DNA of 64,000 nt from Climacium dendroides. Its lineage: Eukaryota > Streptophyta > Bryopsida > Hypnales > Climaciaceae. The notes under the pieces were generated by a model that saw nothing but the letters and a program-made list of their open reading frames with translations, searched no databases and was not told where the DNA came from. Location: positions 26,181,538-26,245,537 of the forward strand of contig OX467091.1 in assembly GCA_950106755.1 (NCBI GenBank). The letters are read 5' to 3'. Positions 1 to 12,948 of the stretch are shown piece by piece. The translations under genes were made by a program, and so were the position numbers. Each line of letters starts with the position of its first letter. The first letter of the stretch is position 1.

Positions 1-512
1 ATGGTGGCAAGGAGGAAGCCAAATGTCGGGAGTTTGTACTTGATGACATCCTACATTGCAGGTATCAAGAAAGGAACAAAGCCTTCATTAGATCACTCTA
101 AAATGCAACAATCATTTTATAGAATCAAAATAGCAATAATGGATTTGTAAATTTAATGCAAAACAAGTCAATCATAGCCAATTATAAAAAATAATAATAA
201 TAAACTTATAGGAAAGGGGGGAAATTATTGAAAGAAGCTGTCCTAAGAGAGACATGTGAAAAGATACAAGGTGGAAACATGGAAGCGTCAACTTACATAA
301 ACAACATTGAATCTACATGTTGGAAAAGTGAGCAACACTCTTTGAATGCATGTGTTGGTCTAAGTACCTACAAAAACAATCAAGGCAAATGCATTCATCA
401 TGTAGGTGTTTTTTCTAATAATTGTGTATTGCAATATATTTAGAATTTGCAATCATGGATATAGAAAACATAGATTTTTATTGGAGTACTACCTAATTTT
501 TAATGGTTTTAG
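1..512. other. Left window edge, no clear gene
   Basis: A short open stretch starts at base 1 and has a possible donor (TTGCAG/GTATCA) at 60-61, so an exon of the neighbouring candidate gene could end here. Reading frame and phase cannot be settled. The remainder is AT-rich with A-runs near 190-205 and shows nothing else. Confidence 0.25.
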
Positions 513-2867
513 ATGCTATTGCATGTCATCCGGAGGTACTAAATTTGGTTAAACATCAAGAAATACGAAGGCGCAAAAAGAGAGGGGCCAAAAAGAAGGT
601 GCAATCACTAGCTATAGCTATGGCGTGTTGTGTATCTATGATTGGTGGTACTATGAATACTTTGCAAAAGACAAGAGAAGATACAACTACTTTGGCATTG
701 AAGTTAGTTGAATTCCAAGCGGCAGAAGTGAAGAATTTGAAAGCAATAACATGTGCAATGTGTACACATGTAAACTTACTTCAATCTAAAGTCAAGGTAA
801 GCTTTAAGTTCTCAAAATCATTTGGTTTTGAAAGTATGTAGTGGCCTTAAATTAAATACCTCTAAAAATGAGCAATTTTTGGCATACAAGTGTAGGGACT
901 TGAAGCAGAGCGCGAATTTAATGTTCTAATGGTTTTTCCATGGCAACAATTCTTTAGAAATATTATGATTGGTATCAGTATGGTGTCAGGGACACTAGGT
1001 TTACACCATGCTATCAAATTGCTTTTTCATCTTTTTTTTGGTATATGTCTATCCATCAAGCTCCCTCTATTATTAAAAAAAAACTTAGCATTGAATTGCA
1101 TGTGTCAACCTCCTATAGTCCCATCACAAATTCAAAGACTTTGTCAACTTTATTGCCTTTATTTTCTTTCTCTATTTTGTCAATTTTGTCCATCACATTG
1201 AACTCATAATCACAACAAACAATATAACTCTAATAGAGTAACAAATTCCATTTGATAATTGTCTTGAAGGTCCTTATTGAGGGGGGTTCTCAATTAGATG
1301 AATTATCACTAATTCTTGGAGTTAGCAGGTCGAGTAGTGCAAACTGTAACCTCAATGAAAGAGAAGACAATTATTGCAGTGATTCTTCTTTGTAGTGGTA
1401 GCTACATTGGCAAAGAAATGTGGCAAATCTTTGTAAGTGAATTTAATTCAAATTTTATATGATTAGGTCATAACTTAACTATTGGCAAGATATTAATTGT
1501 AAACTTGTGAAATCTTGCTTGATTGGTGGATTTTAATGAAACTAATAGCACAACAATAGGGTTTTCAATCAAATTAGAGTATTTATATAAACCTATAGTT
1601 CCAAGAGTCTCATTGAGGGATTCTTGAAGGTTTGAATAGATACTTACAGTCTCAATTTTTGGCAAGAGTTTTTGGAACTTTTTTTCAAGATAGAAAGATT
1701 AATTATCTTGCTAAAAATATAATTTTTATTTCAAATAGTGCCTAGAAGAAAAAATTATGCCACAACAAGTCTAAAACCAGAGAAGGTAGGCAACAAAAAA
1801 AACGCAAAAATTTGAAGTAATTTATTTTAAAATGCTTTTGGATCTACTTAGTACAAACCCAATTTTCACGATTTCCAAAGAAAAGTTGCACATGGTTTAG
1901 TTTTACTTTTGGAACAATCTTATCATTGGGATTAGTATGTTTCAATCCCATCTTAGAGATATTAATAATTGAGTTTATCCTTCTATTTTGTACCTACTTT
2001 GACTAAACAATTTTTTAAAGAAAGAAAATCACGAATTTTTTTCCAAACTCTCAATTCAATTCATTCATATAAAAAATTTAAATTCATAATTTGTAGTACT
2101 ACAAAAATTATAAATTTAGAGAATTCAAAGCCCCATAATCTAGTCATACTAGGAGCAAAAAATCTTGTTTTCTTCAATTTAAATGTTTATATCTTGTGAT
2201 GGCTTAAAATGTGATGTGAGACATTTATATCTTGTTTAAAATTTTTTGAAATTTTTTTCAATCATTTTCATATTTTTCTAGTGCAAAATTTTATGATTGG
2301 ATATGCAAAAAGAAAAAAACGTTTAAATTTTTTGTTGTTTGCATTGAAAATGATAGTTATGAGTGGTTTTTGACCAAAAAAACCCCAAAAAACTTAGGAA
2401 GGTAGAAATAGTTCTTTCCTATTTATGAATTACATAGAGATCTCCCAATTGTTACAATGAATATGCAAAATTGCAAAAGTGTTTCTATTTATCACAATGA
2501 GTTCTTTAAATGATCATTTTTAACCATTTGAAGACCTCTTTGTAGATTTTGTAAAAATTTGTCTTCAAATGAATGTTATCTAAAAGTTCTTAGAACAATT
2601 TAATTTCATGAAAACATTCTAAATAAATCAATTTTTCATTCCAAATTTATAACAAATGTGAGACTAATTGTGCATGCAGTGCATCATTCATAAGTTTGGA
2701 AATTGTGATTGCAGAGTCAAGTGCAAGCAAAGAAAAAGATAAATGAAGATGTTTTCCAAGAAAAGCTCCATCTTGTACTTGAACGACTCTCTCAAATGTC
2801 CACATTGACCTACAAAAATGGCATTGTGCATGAACTACAAGCAAAAGAAACTAATGGAATTGCATAA
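513..2867 (+). CDS. Possible spliced gene of unknown function (3' part)
   Basis: I do not recognise the product. Three exon-like blocks join in one frame with GT-AG borders: 513-796 (acceptor TTTTAG, donor AAG/GTAAGC), 1322-1432 (donor TTT/GTAAGTG) and 2715-2867 (acceptor ATTGCAG, ending in TAA). All joins are phase 0. The first block is basic near its start (RRRKKRGAKKK), then helical and Ala/Lys/Glu-rich. The second is short and partly hydrophobic. The third looks coiled-coil-like (Gln/Lys/Glu/Leu-rich). Compatible phases over three blocks are unlikely in random AT-rich DNA, but without a homology hit this could also be a decayed element gene. Upstream exons probably lie before 513 or outside the window. 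Confidence 0.35.
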
Positions 2868-4634
2868 CAATATTATAATAGATAATTAATGTATAGTGGC
2901 ACCTTCTTTATTGTGCAAGTAGGCAAATGAAAAAATATAAATTTAGGCCATTGATACCCAATGACAATTGTTTGTAAGATAATTTACAAATGGTGATATG
3001 ACTTTTGTAAACCAAAAAATGAAATTATCCTTCTTTCTTGTCTTCTTTTGTTGAATTGAGTACACTATAGTATAACTCTAACCATTTTATGACTAGCATA
3101 AATTTAAAGTTTCTTCATCATAGATCCCATATCTTACCTCAAGGACAAGAACAAGTGACACTAATACTAAGGTAAACTATCCCATTACAGACAAAATGGG
3201 AGCAAGTTTATTATGGGCAAAATTAAAATAGTGTACATTTTAGAACTTGAATGTACACTATCATTACAATTTATGCCTGAAATGGGCTTGTTTCCATTCT
3301 GTCCATAACTTCATTATTTCAAGAAACTCATGATAATTGTACAAGATAGTGGCAAATATGTTCTTACTTATTGATAGTTTTTGGAAAAAAAAGTATGTAG
3401 TAAATAAAATAGGTACATGGTATATGTCTTGTGGATAATTTTGGTGATGTGGAGTAGTGTGGTTTATGAAAAGTTATGTTATTGTTGTTGTGATGGATTA
3501 GGGGGTCATGAAGGAGTGGAAGGAATTGGTTGTTTTCTAAGTAGCATTTATGAAGTAAAATGTATTTGGCTAGGGTATTTAATAGCAATATTATTGATGT
3601 TGTTAAGCATATTTTTTATTATTGATATGGAGAGTTTGAAAGTTTCTTTAAGTGATTGGATGGATGAAATATGAGTAGTATTGTCTTTGACACTTGTTAG
3701 GATTGTAAGTAGTTTCGTGTTCCATCCAGTGTTTTGAGTGCTATGTATGAGGGATGTATGTTTTGTAATTTAGTTTGTATAGATTCATGCAAGAATTGGT
3801 TATTGTAGAATGTAAATTTTATATATTGGATTTCATGTTGTAGGTGAGCATTGTCGTGTGGGAGGTCATTGAATGGTATATTACATATACACATAATGTC
3901 TAGGCATAGTTTGGAATTGCAATTACATTGAAGTGGATTTGACGATGAGTTGTTTTAACTAGTACATAGTTAGTGCTATGAGTGCATAATATTACTTTGT
4001 GCACATGTTCTATGCTCCATAATGTTAAGATTTGTTTTGAAAAAAAACTTCCTTTTGTTCATGTTCACATTCTTGTTTGCAATGCCCTTTCCCTCAAAGT
4101 TTCCTAATTTCAGCTTGTTAATGGTTGTAAAAAACATCACCTTGTAGACAACATAGATAAATGAGGCAAAAGCTATGGAAAAATGAGGTATATTAGTATT
4201 AGTACATACATATTTTTGTAAAATTAATGAATTGCTTTGCAAATTCTTACAATTGCAAATGTAGAAGGGCAAAGAATTTACACATGTTTGAGTAGAAATC
4301 ACTTCATAACTCCAACAGATATTGTGGTTGTAGGGCAAGGTCAACGTAATATGATTTCAAGAAAAGATGCCAAAAATTAAGGAATTTTTTTTTTTTTTTC
4401 AGTAAACAAAAAAATAGTGTGTTGAAAAAATTAATATTGCCAAAAAATTTATTTTTTGAATTTTACAAACTTTTGTTTCTTGGAGAAAATAAATAAATAT
4501 TTGGTAGAAAAGTGTTGATCCTACCCTACACTAATGCAAAATGGAGTAAATAACAATCATGTTCCTTTTTCCACATACGTAATTGGTCTATGTGGTTGGT
4601 TGTTCTTTGCAATTGATTTTTCAGTTTGTGCCAA
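2868..4634. other. AT-rich intergenic DNA
   Basis: I see only short chance reading frames on both strands and homopolymer runs (T-run near 4385). No splice-consistent exons, RNA genes or element ends were found. Confidence 0.5.

Positions 4635-4716
<82 letters not shown>
4635..4716. repeat. Mirror microsatellite (AAT)n then (ATT)n
   Basis: About 13 AAT units are followed directly by about 13 ATT units. Because ATT is the reverse complement of AAT, the tract is one near-perfect palindrome of ~80 bp that can fold into a hairpin or cruciform. The Ile/Tyr-repeat reading frames that cross it are artefacts of the triplet repeat. Confidence 0.95.
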
Positions 4717-4717
<1 letters not shown>

Positions 4718-4916
4718 TCGAGCATGTTAGCTAGTGTGATGTTGTTATGTCTAAAAGCATTGTTAATGCTGGACATGGCAAAGGGGGCAGCATTAAGGAA
4801 TTTGGTGAGGGGCATCTCAAATTCGAGATTGTTTTTATTCAACACAACTATTTTACTTTATTTTCCAACACATGCCACACAATTAGGGCAACATATTTTT
4901 CATTCTGTTGTGCACA

Positions 4917-5593
4917 TTAACTCCTAAATCCAAAAACTGCGTTTTTGGCAACATTGTGATTTTGGGCAACTCACTACAAATGGAGTTTTTCTTTTGACTA
5001 CAAGGTTAAAAAGTTATTGCATGATATGTCATTTTCAACGTTCTGCAGGCAACTCAGGGAGCCCAAAAAAAAACTTTTTTTAAAATCACTTTTTTCAAAA
5101 ACTTCTTTTTGAAATTGATTGTATAGATTTATATACACATGGGAAGCTTTGAATCATTCCATTTCAATAAGTGAGATGAAAGCTATGAAGATTTTTAGTT
5201 TGTGAGTAGGTATGGTTTTTAAAGACTCCATACCTACTTGCAAACTAAAAATCCTCATAACTTTCATCTCACTTATCAAAATGGAATGATTCAAAGCTTC
5301 CCATGTGTATATAAATGTGCAGAACCAATTTCAAAAAGAAATTTTTGAAAATAGTGATTTTTAAAGAAGTTTTTTGAGTTGTCTGGGCTACCCGCCGAAT
5401 GTTAAAATGACATATCATGCAATAACTTTTTAACCGTGTAGTCAAAAGGTATGAAAATTGTTGAGCCTTAAAGCTACTCTTTGGGCACATGTTTTGTGAA
5501 AATTTCAAAGAAAAAAATAAAAACTCCATTTGTAATGAGCTGCCCAAAATAGCTATAATGCCAAAAAACGCAGTTTGGGCATTTAGGGGTTAA
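4917..5593. mobile_element. Foldback (hairpin) transposon, ~670 bp, flanked by TTAA
   Basis: The left arm (about 4921-5215) and right arm (about 5222-5589) are inverted copies over nearly their whole length. Matches run from the ends (CTCCTAAAT at left; the complement of the right end reads CCCCTAAAT) through the GGGAAGCTTTGAATCATTCC block (near 5140, complement near 5285) to the centre at about 5218. The right arm carries an extra ~60 bp near 5450-5515. TTAA abuts both ends (4917-4920 and 5590-5593). That fits a TTAA target duplication (piggyBac-like) or a TAA one (Harbinger/Tourist-like). No protein is encoded. Such a hairpin transcript would be a natural source of small RNA. Confidence 0.8.
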
Positions 5594-7904
5594 AAGCCAT
5601 GACAAAGATCTTTGTCAATGCCAACTTAATCATAATTTTTTTCTCAAAATATTAAATGGAACCCTACTTTAGTCCTCACATAGTTTTCTAATACTTACTA
5701 GAAGTGTCCTAGTACCTACTAGCAATGTCATTTCTTCATGTGCATCAAATGGATTTTTGCATCACCTAGATTATAGCATTCTAAACCTTGCATCTCTACA
5801 AATTTGTAACTAATTCTTAGTGATTCTAAAATTTATAAAATCCTTCCATTATGATTCAATTAAGAATATCTATCTACAAAAACTAATTGTTAGTTATTAT
5901 TGTATTACTTTAATTGTTCCAACTTCCAAGGATCTAATTTTTACATCCAAAGTGAATTTGTCTCTTACATGTTGTATATATTATAGAATAACTTACCTAC
6001 CAAAAATTACATTTCCATGAGATCATTGCACATAATTCATGAAGAAAAAATCCATTGAAATATTAATTATTAATTTCTAATCTGCTTCATCTAGTTATAT
6101 GCAAGACATTCATATAATTTACAAATTAACCTCTAATATTCTTTGACTATGTTTCACAATAAGTGTCCAAAATTGTCACTTTCTAGTGCATTGAATATGG
6201 ATGAAATATATATTTTTCAAATTTTCAATTGTACAAAATTATGCGACTATAGGAGTTCATGGGAAATTTTTTAGACCATTTTACAATGTAGATGGCTAGA
6301 TTGTAACACTTCAAGTTAGATGAAAAGAAATTTTGGACCCTATCCAACAAGGTCGACATAATTTGATTCCACATTATGGAAAAAGAGACACTATCCAATT
6401 TGGAAGCTCAAACCATTGGCTAGGCATCTATGTTAGTTACTTGCATTCTAATTTTCAAAGATAATAGGGGTGTTTAAACATATACCAAAAAATCACACAC
6501 ATAATTGCATGAGTTAAATTCTTTTTAAATGGAAAACTTATTTTTTGGAAGAATCTAAAATCCAATGGTAAATTCAAAGTTTTCCTTCTCTTAATAAAAT
6601 ACAAAAAAAAAGATTTTAAATAAAGCTCATGAATTACCTAAAGTTTATGCTAGTATGTAATTTTAAAACTACCATTTTTAGTACTTTGAGTGAAAATTGG
6701 AATTTTTATTTTCTGTTTTTTCATTTTTAACCATGCATAATTTTTCTATATAATTGTGAAAATGTGAAGAAAGAAGTCTAGCCCATTTGGCCTCATAGAT
6801 TGTGAGATATAAGCATTCAAAATGAATTTAAAAAAAAAATTCAAAGCTTATTTGATTGTTTGTTTCCTTTACTAGTATATAGCCTAAGCTTCAGTTACAC
6901 TTTTAAGACCCATAACATTTTTATTAGGACACTTGATTGGGAAACAAATTATTTTTTTGAGAATATTATAGAAATATTCATCTTTAGTAAGAATTTCACT
7001 TTCATCTACCCACAATTGACTTTATATAGACCTATCTAAGCTTTCAGAAAGCTCTACGAGATATTAAAGAACTTTAGGGATTAAATAGTTTCAATGTAAG
7101 ACAAGTGTGTTGCAAACAATCATAGTCATAGTGTAATAAGTGCATAGGATATTCTAGAATGTCATTGAATATGCATCCACAAATAACCCATAAACTATGC
7201 ACTCTAAGACCATACACTCAACATCAAAATTATTCGCTCTATTTTTTCATTAAAATATGAATGAAATTTTTTTATTTGGTTTCTTCGAGATGAAATCACA
7301 TATCTTTTATATGCTAAAAAATTGAAAATATTTGGTGAAAATTGATATTATTTATTGTTAATTTTTGAAGTTTTGACTTAGTCATTGTAATGCCATGATT
7401 TTAGTATAGGCCATATTAGAGGAGATTTGAGGGCATGGGAGGGTTGTTATAGGCATGTTTTCCAAGTTGTAAATGTGTTAGAATATTTCAATAATTTAAA
7501 ATTTATAATTATAGTATGTATATATATAATTCATTAAAAATTCATTAAATAATATTATTATGAGCGCTTATTTACCCATCCATGGTAAACAAACTAACAC
7601 AACTAGGTTCTTAGTTCATTTTATGTTTTCCTACTGTTGGGTGCCTAGTATCAGTCCATTGTACTTTCCAAACAATGGATCTTTTTCTAATGCTTAAATA
7701 TACTTTAAATATGCAAAAATCCAATCAAAACATAACTTAAAATGCAATTATCAAGTAATTACCTAGTCTAATCAAGCTGTTGTGGTTGCTTTAAAAAAGT
7801 TAAGTCAAACAAAAACCAAATACACAAGCTTGTAGGCCATTATTTTCTCTTTCCAAATCTATAAAGATTACACCAATCGGACCTTCTTAGCAAAAATTAT
7901 GGGT
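5594..7904. other. AT-rich DNA without recognisable features
   Basis: Strongly AT-rich, with scattered A/T homopolymers and a short (TA)n near 7515. I see no exon pairs, no element ends and no RNA genes. Confidence 0.5.
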
Positions 7905-7945
7905 GGATGAAGTTTGATCGTTAATTGGTTCATCAAACTTCATCC
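7905..7945. repeat. Hairpin repeat, copy 1
   Basis: A perfect inverted repeat: GGATGAAGTTTGAT, a 13-base loop, then ATCAAACTTCATCC. A second copy lies about 460 bp downstream at 8364-8402. Confidence 0.8.
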
Positions 7946-8363
7946 ATCAATTTTCTTTAGTTCCTTAATTCAAAACAAGGTGAAATTTGAAAATTGTGCT
8001 TATGGTACTGTCTTGTATCTAAAACTTAAGTTTTGTTTTGGTTGGACTCTTTTCTTAGGTTTTCATCCGTTCTACCTTAATACTTCAGCCTCTTGTAACT
8101 CCTTCGTTTTCAAGTCTTTTTGAAAGTATAAGACACTTTTGGATTGCTTTTAACTTGTTTTAAAAGTTTATGATTTCAACTTGTTATCCTAATCTACTTT
8201 TTACGTTCTTGCTTAAGACTCCTTGATTCTAATGGTTCAATCTAACTTTTTTCAATTTACTATTTTTTGAAGCTTAATATTTTCTTCTTGTAGACACTAA
8301 TTCTAACTTTACAGATTGCTAAGGCACTTGTGGATTGGACTTTCCTTCTAGAAGTTATTGATA

Positions 8364-8402
8364 GATGAAGTTTGACCACTAATCAGTTCATCAAACTTCA
8401 TC
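8364..8402. repeat. Hairpin repeat, copy 2
   Basis: Stem GATGAAGTTTGA / TCAAACTTCATC with a diverged loop. The arms match copy 1 at 7905-7945 and the loop does not, as expected if pairing is what has been kept or if both are ends of a tiny MITE. Confidence 0.75.
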
Positions 8403-10619
8403 CGCTATCTAATCCTAATCTACAATTCAAAATTAACTTTAGCCTTCATTTCTGACTTTCAAATTTTGAACACTATCTAGTTCTTTTGTTCTTGTTCCTC
8501 TTGGATGATTTTCATTAACTTTCATATAATATAACTCTTGAATTTCATCCACTTATATCTTCCTCAATTTAACTTCAATTTCTAAGTGTTATACGTTTTT
8601 GGAAACCTCTAATCAATAGTTACAAGACTTTTTATCTGATCTTAAAACCAAACTTAATTCTATTATTCTGAATCACACTTGTAGTTCAGCTATATTTTTT
8701 AAAAGGCCATTTTTTACAATTAAAAGAGGAGGATAAAATTAGTAATTTATCTTGAAATTGTAGTCATTGTTGAGGTAGTCATACACTTTTTTGAATTCTT
8801 CATTGTTTTCCATCCTTCTCAATCCTTTGGTAATTTTGCCCACAGCTTGAAATGGAGTGAAAATTACAAGTTCAAAGTTCTAATATTACTCCATCTTTTC
8901 CTTTCCTCTCCCATCTTTTCCTTAAACACTATTTGAGCTTCATTATTTTATTCTAGTTGACTTTGGTGGAATAATTGATTTCGAATTCCTAAATAATAAT
9001 TGACCTTTGAACTCCCATCCTTATCTCGGTCAATTATTATCCTATTCAAGGTTAATGGTTGAAACATTTTTCTAAGATTTCCTTCAAAATCCTATCAACT
9101 CCTAAGTTGTACTTCAACTATCGAATGAACCTTTCACTTACTTCACTTGCAATTGAGTGTGGAACGTATATCTAATTGAGAGTTTGAAGAATTGAGAGCT
9201 ATGAGAAGTTGCTAAATTCTATTATTCTTTCCTTCTAATTTTAAGTTTTTTATGGCAATTTTGAAGACTTTTATAATTTCTAATTCCACATTCTTCCTTC
9301 CAACTTATGCTAATCTATGTCTAATGTCCTTCTAGTTTTTAAATTATTGCTTGACTCCTATATTCCTACTTTTATTTTATTTTTTGATTCAAAAGGCAAG
9401 AATTTTGTTCAACTAGCCATATGGCTTGTCAAACGCCTAGACAACTTTAGTGAAGATAGTTGTAGCAGTTTAGTCCGATATAGCATGGTAGCTCTTTACT
9501 CAATCACGATCTCCTTGATCGGCTAATGGTTTGTCCGGTCCCCCTTTTTTCCAAAGTTGCCATGTGTCCTCTGCTTACAGGTTGGGATCCAATACTGTAT
9601 TGTAGTGTATAAAGGGCTTGGGTGAGCTTCCAATTTGCTCCCTGGCCGGTAGTTTGGAGCTCCTTGAGCCAACAATGTTGAATTTCTTTGGCCGGCTAAC
9701 CAATTTGTGGCTTTCCTTGATCTTTTTCTTGGATTTTATTGAACACCAGAAATTGTGTTTTCAAGTATAAAATGCGAAAACTAACACATGGAACTTTCAA
9801 GGGCTAAGCTTTAGACTTTTGCCATGAAACTTTTCGGATACTAAATTTGAAATTTCAAAACTAGTGCTTTGGAAACTAAACTTAATGAGAAGATAAAATT
9901 CTAGATGAGAGAAAATTTCTCTCATCAATCCTACCTTGATAAGATGAGAGAAAATTTCTTTCTACAAAAAGAATCTCTTCACTAATAACATAGACAGTGT
10001 TGGACAAATTCTTGATCCAAACTATGTATCTTTTGTAAAATGCTAGGGGGGTGAATGATCTATCTGCAATAGAAAATTTATAGTATAACATCAATAAGAA
10101 TCTAGTAGATTTCTTATTTCTATAGGAACATAAGCTATGAGAATAAAATTGGGGTCTCTTAATGCCTCTTATAATATCGGGCCAAAATATCTCGATAAAT
10201 GCCAACTTACACATTGCCAATATGGAGTATAAGTTAGTGACATCAAATTTGACATGAAATGCCTCCAATTAGAGCAAGGTGTTGGATATGATATAATAAT
10301 AAATAATATATCCATTGTATAATGTCCTCCATTCAAATTCAAAAAGGAATTTGTCAATGGATGTACTAATGCAGGACTTATTTTGCATCCGGACTAGTAG
10401 TAGAGTTGTTGGAGTGTTGGTCTTTGATGGAGCGGCTTGTCAAATTTGGTAGGAATTTTAAATTGGCGAGAATCTAGCTTCCTAGTGTAAAATTGGCCCA
10501 AACTTTAGAAAGTGGTGCAAATTACTATCAATGGACATTGTTGATCAATGTATGAATTGTAGTGACTTTGTGGAGAAAGGGATAGTATAATCAATGGCAA
10601 TTGTTGTTTTAGGGTTGTT
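8403..10619. other. AT-rich DNA, one local duplicated palindrome
   Basis: No gene is visible. Near 9900-9960 the palindrome GAGAGAAAATTTCTCTC is followed about 40 bp later by a second, partial copy. The rest is low-complexity AT-rich sequence. Confidence 0.45.
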
Positions 10620-10899
10620 CACTACAACAGAAACAATGTTTTATGACTACAAAATATGACTACAGTAGTGCAGTGAATCGTAAAATCAAAAAATATGATT
10701 CGCGTAGAAATCACTACAGATGACTCGGAATATAACTGACTCCAATAATTTAAAAGCATTCGCTTCAAACATCAATCATATTGGCAGTCATATGGGTTGA
10801 GGGATATAAATAGCAATAATTAGCCATATTTGCCAACATGGCGTATACGTTGACTATCCTTGGAGCCTTGACTTTTTTTTGAGCTACCCGAGCAAAAAA

Positions 10900-11240
10900 A
10901 ATCGTACATGGCATATGACTCCGTTTAGTCATATTTTTGGCTAACGTGAAATATAACTGTGGTAAGTCATATTTTGGTTGATGTGGAATATGACTACAAT
11001 GAGTCATATTTTTTTGTTGATGTGGAGTATGACTGTGATGAGTCAATTTTTTTGTTGATGTGAATTGTGGAATACTGGATTATCACTCTTGTGAGTCATA
11101 TTTTTTGTTATGTGGAAAATAACTCTCATGAGTCATATTTTTGAATGATGTGAAATATGAATATGACTCTTGTAAATCATATTCTTTGCTAATGTGAAAT
11201 GTGACTCTTGTAAGTTATATTTTTGGTTGACGTAGTAGTT
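10900..11240. repeat. CACTA subterminal repeats
   Basis: About six diverged units of 45-55 bp. Each is built as AATATGACT, a short spacer, then GAGTCATATTTTT followed by a TTGATGTGG-like linker. The two half-sites of each unit are inverted, so each could bind a dimer. Density and position match the subterminal region of the surrounding CACTA element. Confidence 0.75.
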
Positions 11241-11274
11241 AATGTGGATGTCATTAGTAATTTTATGACTGATT

Positions 11275-11424
11275 CACTACTAGAAAATTTATTTTTTCTG
11301 TTGTTTTGGTCACGTTAATCCGGGCAAAATCTAACAGAAATTTGTTGATTTTAACAGATTTCTGTCAAATTTTGACCGGATCAACGTGACCAAAACAACA
11401 GAAAAAATAAATTTTCTAGTAGTG
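11275..11424. mobile_element. Nested 150-bp CACTA-type hairpin MITE
   Basis: Starts CACTACTAGAAAATTTATTT and ends with the exact inverse, finishing TCTAGTAGTG. The whole 150 bp is one near-perfect palindrome centred near 11350. It has its own exact 3-bp duplication, ATT (11272-11274 and 11425-11427). It sits inside the larger CACTA element and so arrived later. It has no coding capacity. Confidence 0.93.
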
Positions 11425-12089
11425 ATTGTAGTCATATTTTAAGATGTATAAGGTTACATTTTGACACACATAAGTGTGAGCATTATATGACTATAACTAA
11501 TTATATTTTGACCAATATATATTGTGAAATGTAACTCAAGCAAGTGATGTTTTGGATAATTGAGAGTCATATTTTTAAAATTTGTGCGTAGTTTATGATT
11601 GGGGTGATTGAGGTTCAAAATAGCTTTAATTACAAACTACAAATACATTTTTCATGCATTTTAAATGGACATGATACATTGCAATAATACATCAAGATGA
11701 TTTAACAATTAAACCCCCCCTTCATATAGTTAAAAACACATACACATCATTTTAGAGATATATATGTGACAATCATATTGAAGAGGGAGAATGCAAGAAG
11801 GAATGCAACTCTCTTCATTGACATTTATTAGCCAACACTATAAAACATGTATATCACAATAAATCATTCACAAAATTTAATAGAGCCTATATTCCTTACA
11901 ATAATGTGAAGATAGCTCTATTGGATTGCAAGTAGCCTTCAACAACTTTGTTTCGACTTTTAGTGCCTGCATATACAATTAAAGAAATGAGAGGTCAATT
12001 TTTAGTGAATGAACAACAAAGTTCAACCTGCTAAAGTTTACAACACAAAATATATAGCACAAGTTTAAAATAGGAAGAATAAAATGATG

Positions 12090-12470
12090 ATGAAGGAAAA
12101 AAGAAGAAAAAAAGTGGCAAGTGCTAAAAGATAACAACAAGCAAGAGATAACATGTAACAAGAAATAGCAACTAAGAGGCAATAAGAAACAAGTGTTAAG
12201 AGGCAACAAAAAGAAACAAGAAGTAAGAACTAAAAAGCAATAAGAGAAAACAAAAAGCAAGAACTAAGAAGAAGAAAGAGTTAAAATGCAAGAAGAAAAA
12301 ACAAGATTCATAAATTAAAAAGCAACAAGAAGCAAGAGTTAAGATGCAACAAGAATTAAAATGCAACAAAAATCAACAACTAAGAAGCAAAAAACAACAA
12401 ATAACAACAACTAAGAAGTAACAACAAGTAAGAGCTAAGAGACAACAAAGGCAAGGACAAAGAGCCAAGA
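12090..12470. repeat. Purine-rich degenerate repeat
   Basis: A run of degenerate units around AAGAARCAAGARYTAAGA, lying inside the CACTA element. The minus-strand frame crossing it (Leu/Phe/Ser-rich) is a composition artefact and not a gene. Confidence 0.6.
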
Positions 12471-12948
12471 AAAGTGGCGGCTAGGGTTTCAAAACCCTAA
12501 AAATATGACGGCTAGGATTTCAAAACTCTAAAAAAGCGAGTAAAAAAGTGGTGATTAGGTTTGAAAATCCAAAAAAAAATTAGCTAGGATTTCAAAATTT
12601 TAAACAATGACTTGTCCATATTTTTTTTGGATTGCCTATATTTTTTTGGACTACCCAAAATTTTCAAAATGTCACTCCCATAAAAATATGACTAGAAATA
12701 TGACTCAACATTTTCCAAACATGTTTCCTATGTTCTCTATGAAATACTTTGGTGTTCTCAATGGGCATATAGTATACACTTATGAAGTACAAGGCCCAAA
12801 AATGACTAGTAGTCATATTTTGTAGTCATATTTTCCAGTCATATTTCTCTCCAAGGTATTGGCATCCAAGAATATGACTGTGAGCAGTCACCAATCATCT
12901 CTAGTCATATTTTTGCAGTCATAAAACACTACTTTTATTGTAGTGGTT

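Larger units (their letters stand above)
10620..12945. mobile_element. Non-autonomous CACTA (En/Spm) transposon, 2,326 bp
   Basis: The element begins CACTACAACAGAAACAATG and ends with the inverted counterpart (complement begins CACTACAATAAAAGTAGTG). The inverted ends stay similar for about 40 bp through the TTTTATGACT block. The 3-bp target duplication GTT is exact (10617-10619 and 12946-12948), which is diagnostic for CACTA elements. Inside are many AATATGACT/AGTCATATT motifs, the kind of subterminal repeat bound by En/Spm-type TNPA proteins. I find no transposase, so it depends on an autonomous relative elsewhere. A 150-bp MITE is nested inside it. The interior includes a purine-rich low-complexity stretch and a duplicated hairpin based on CTAGGGTTTCAAAACCCTA near 12480. 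Confidence 0.92.

Noticed and set aside
4534..4845. Overlapping frames rich in Ile and Tyr on both strands
   Set aside because: Produced by the triplet microsatellite; no start context or splice support.
11979..12260. 93-codon Leu/Phe-rich minus-strand frame resembling a membrane protein
   Set aside because: Low-complexity purine repeat read in complement, inside a CACTA element.
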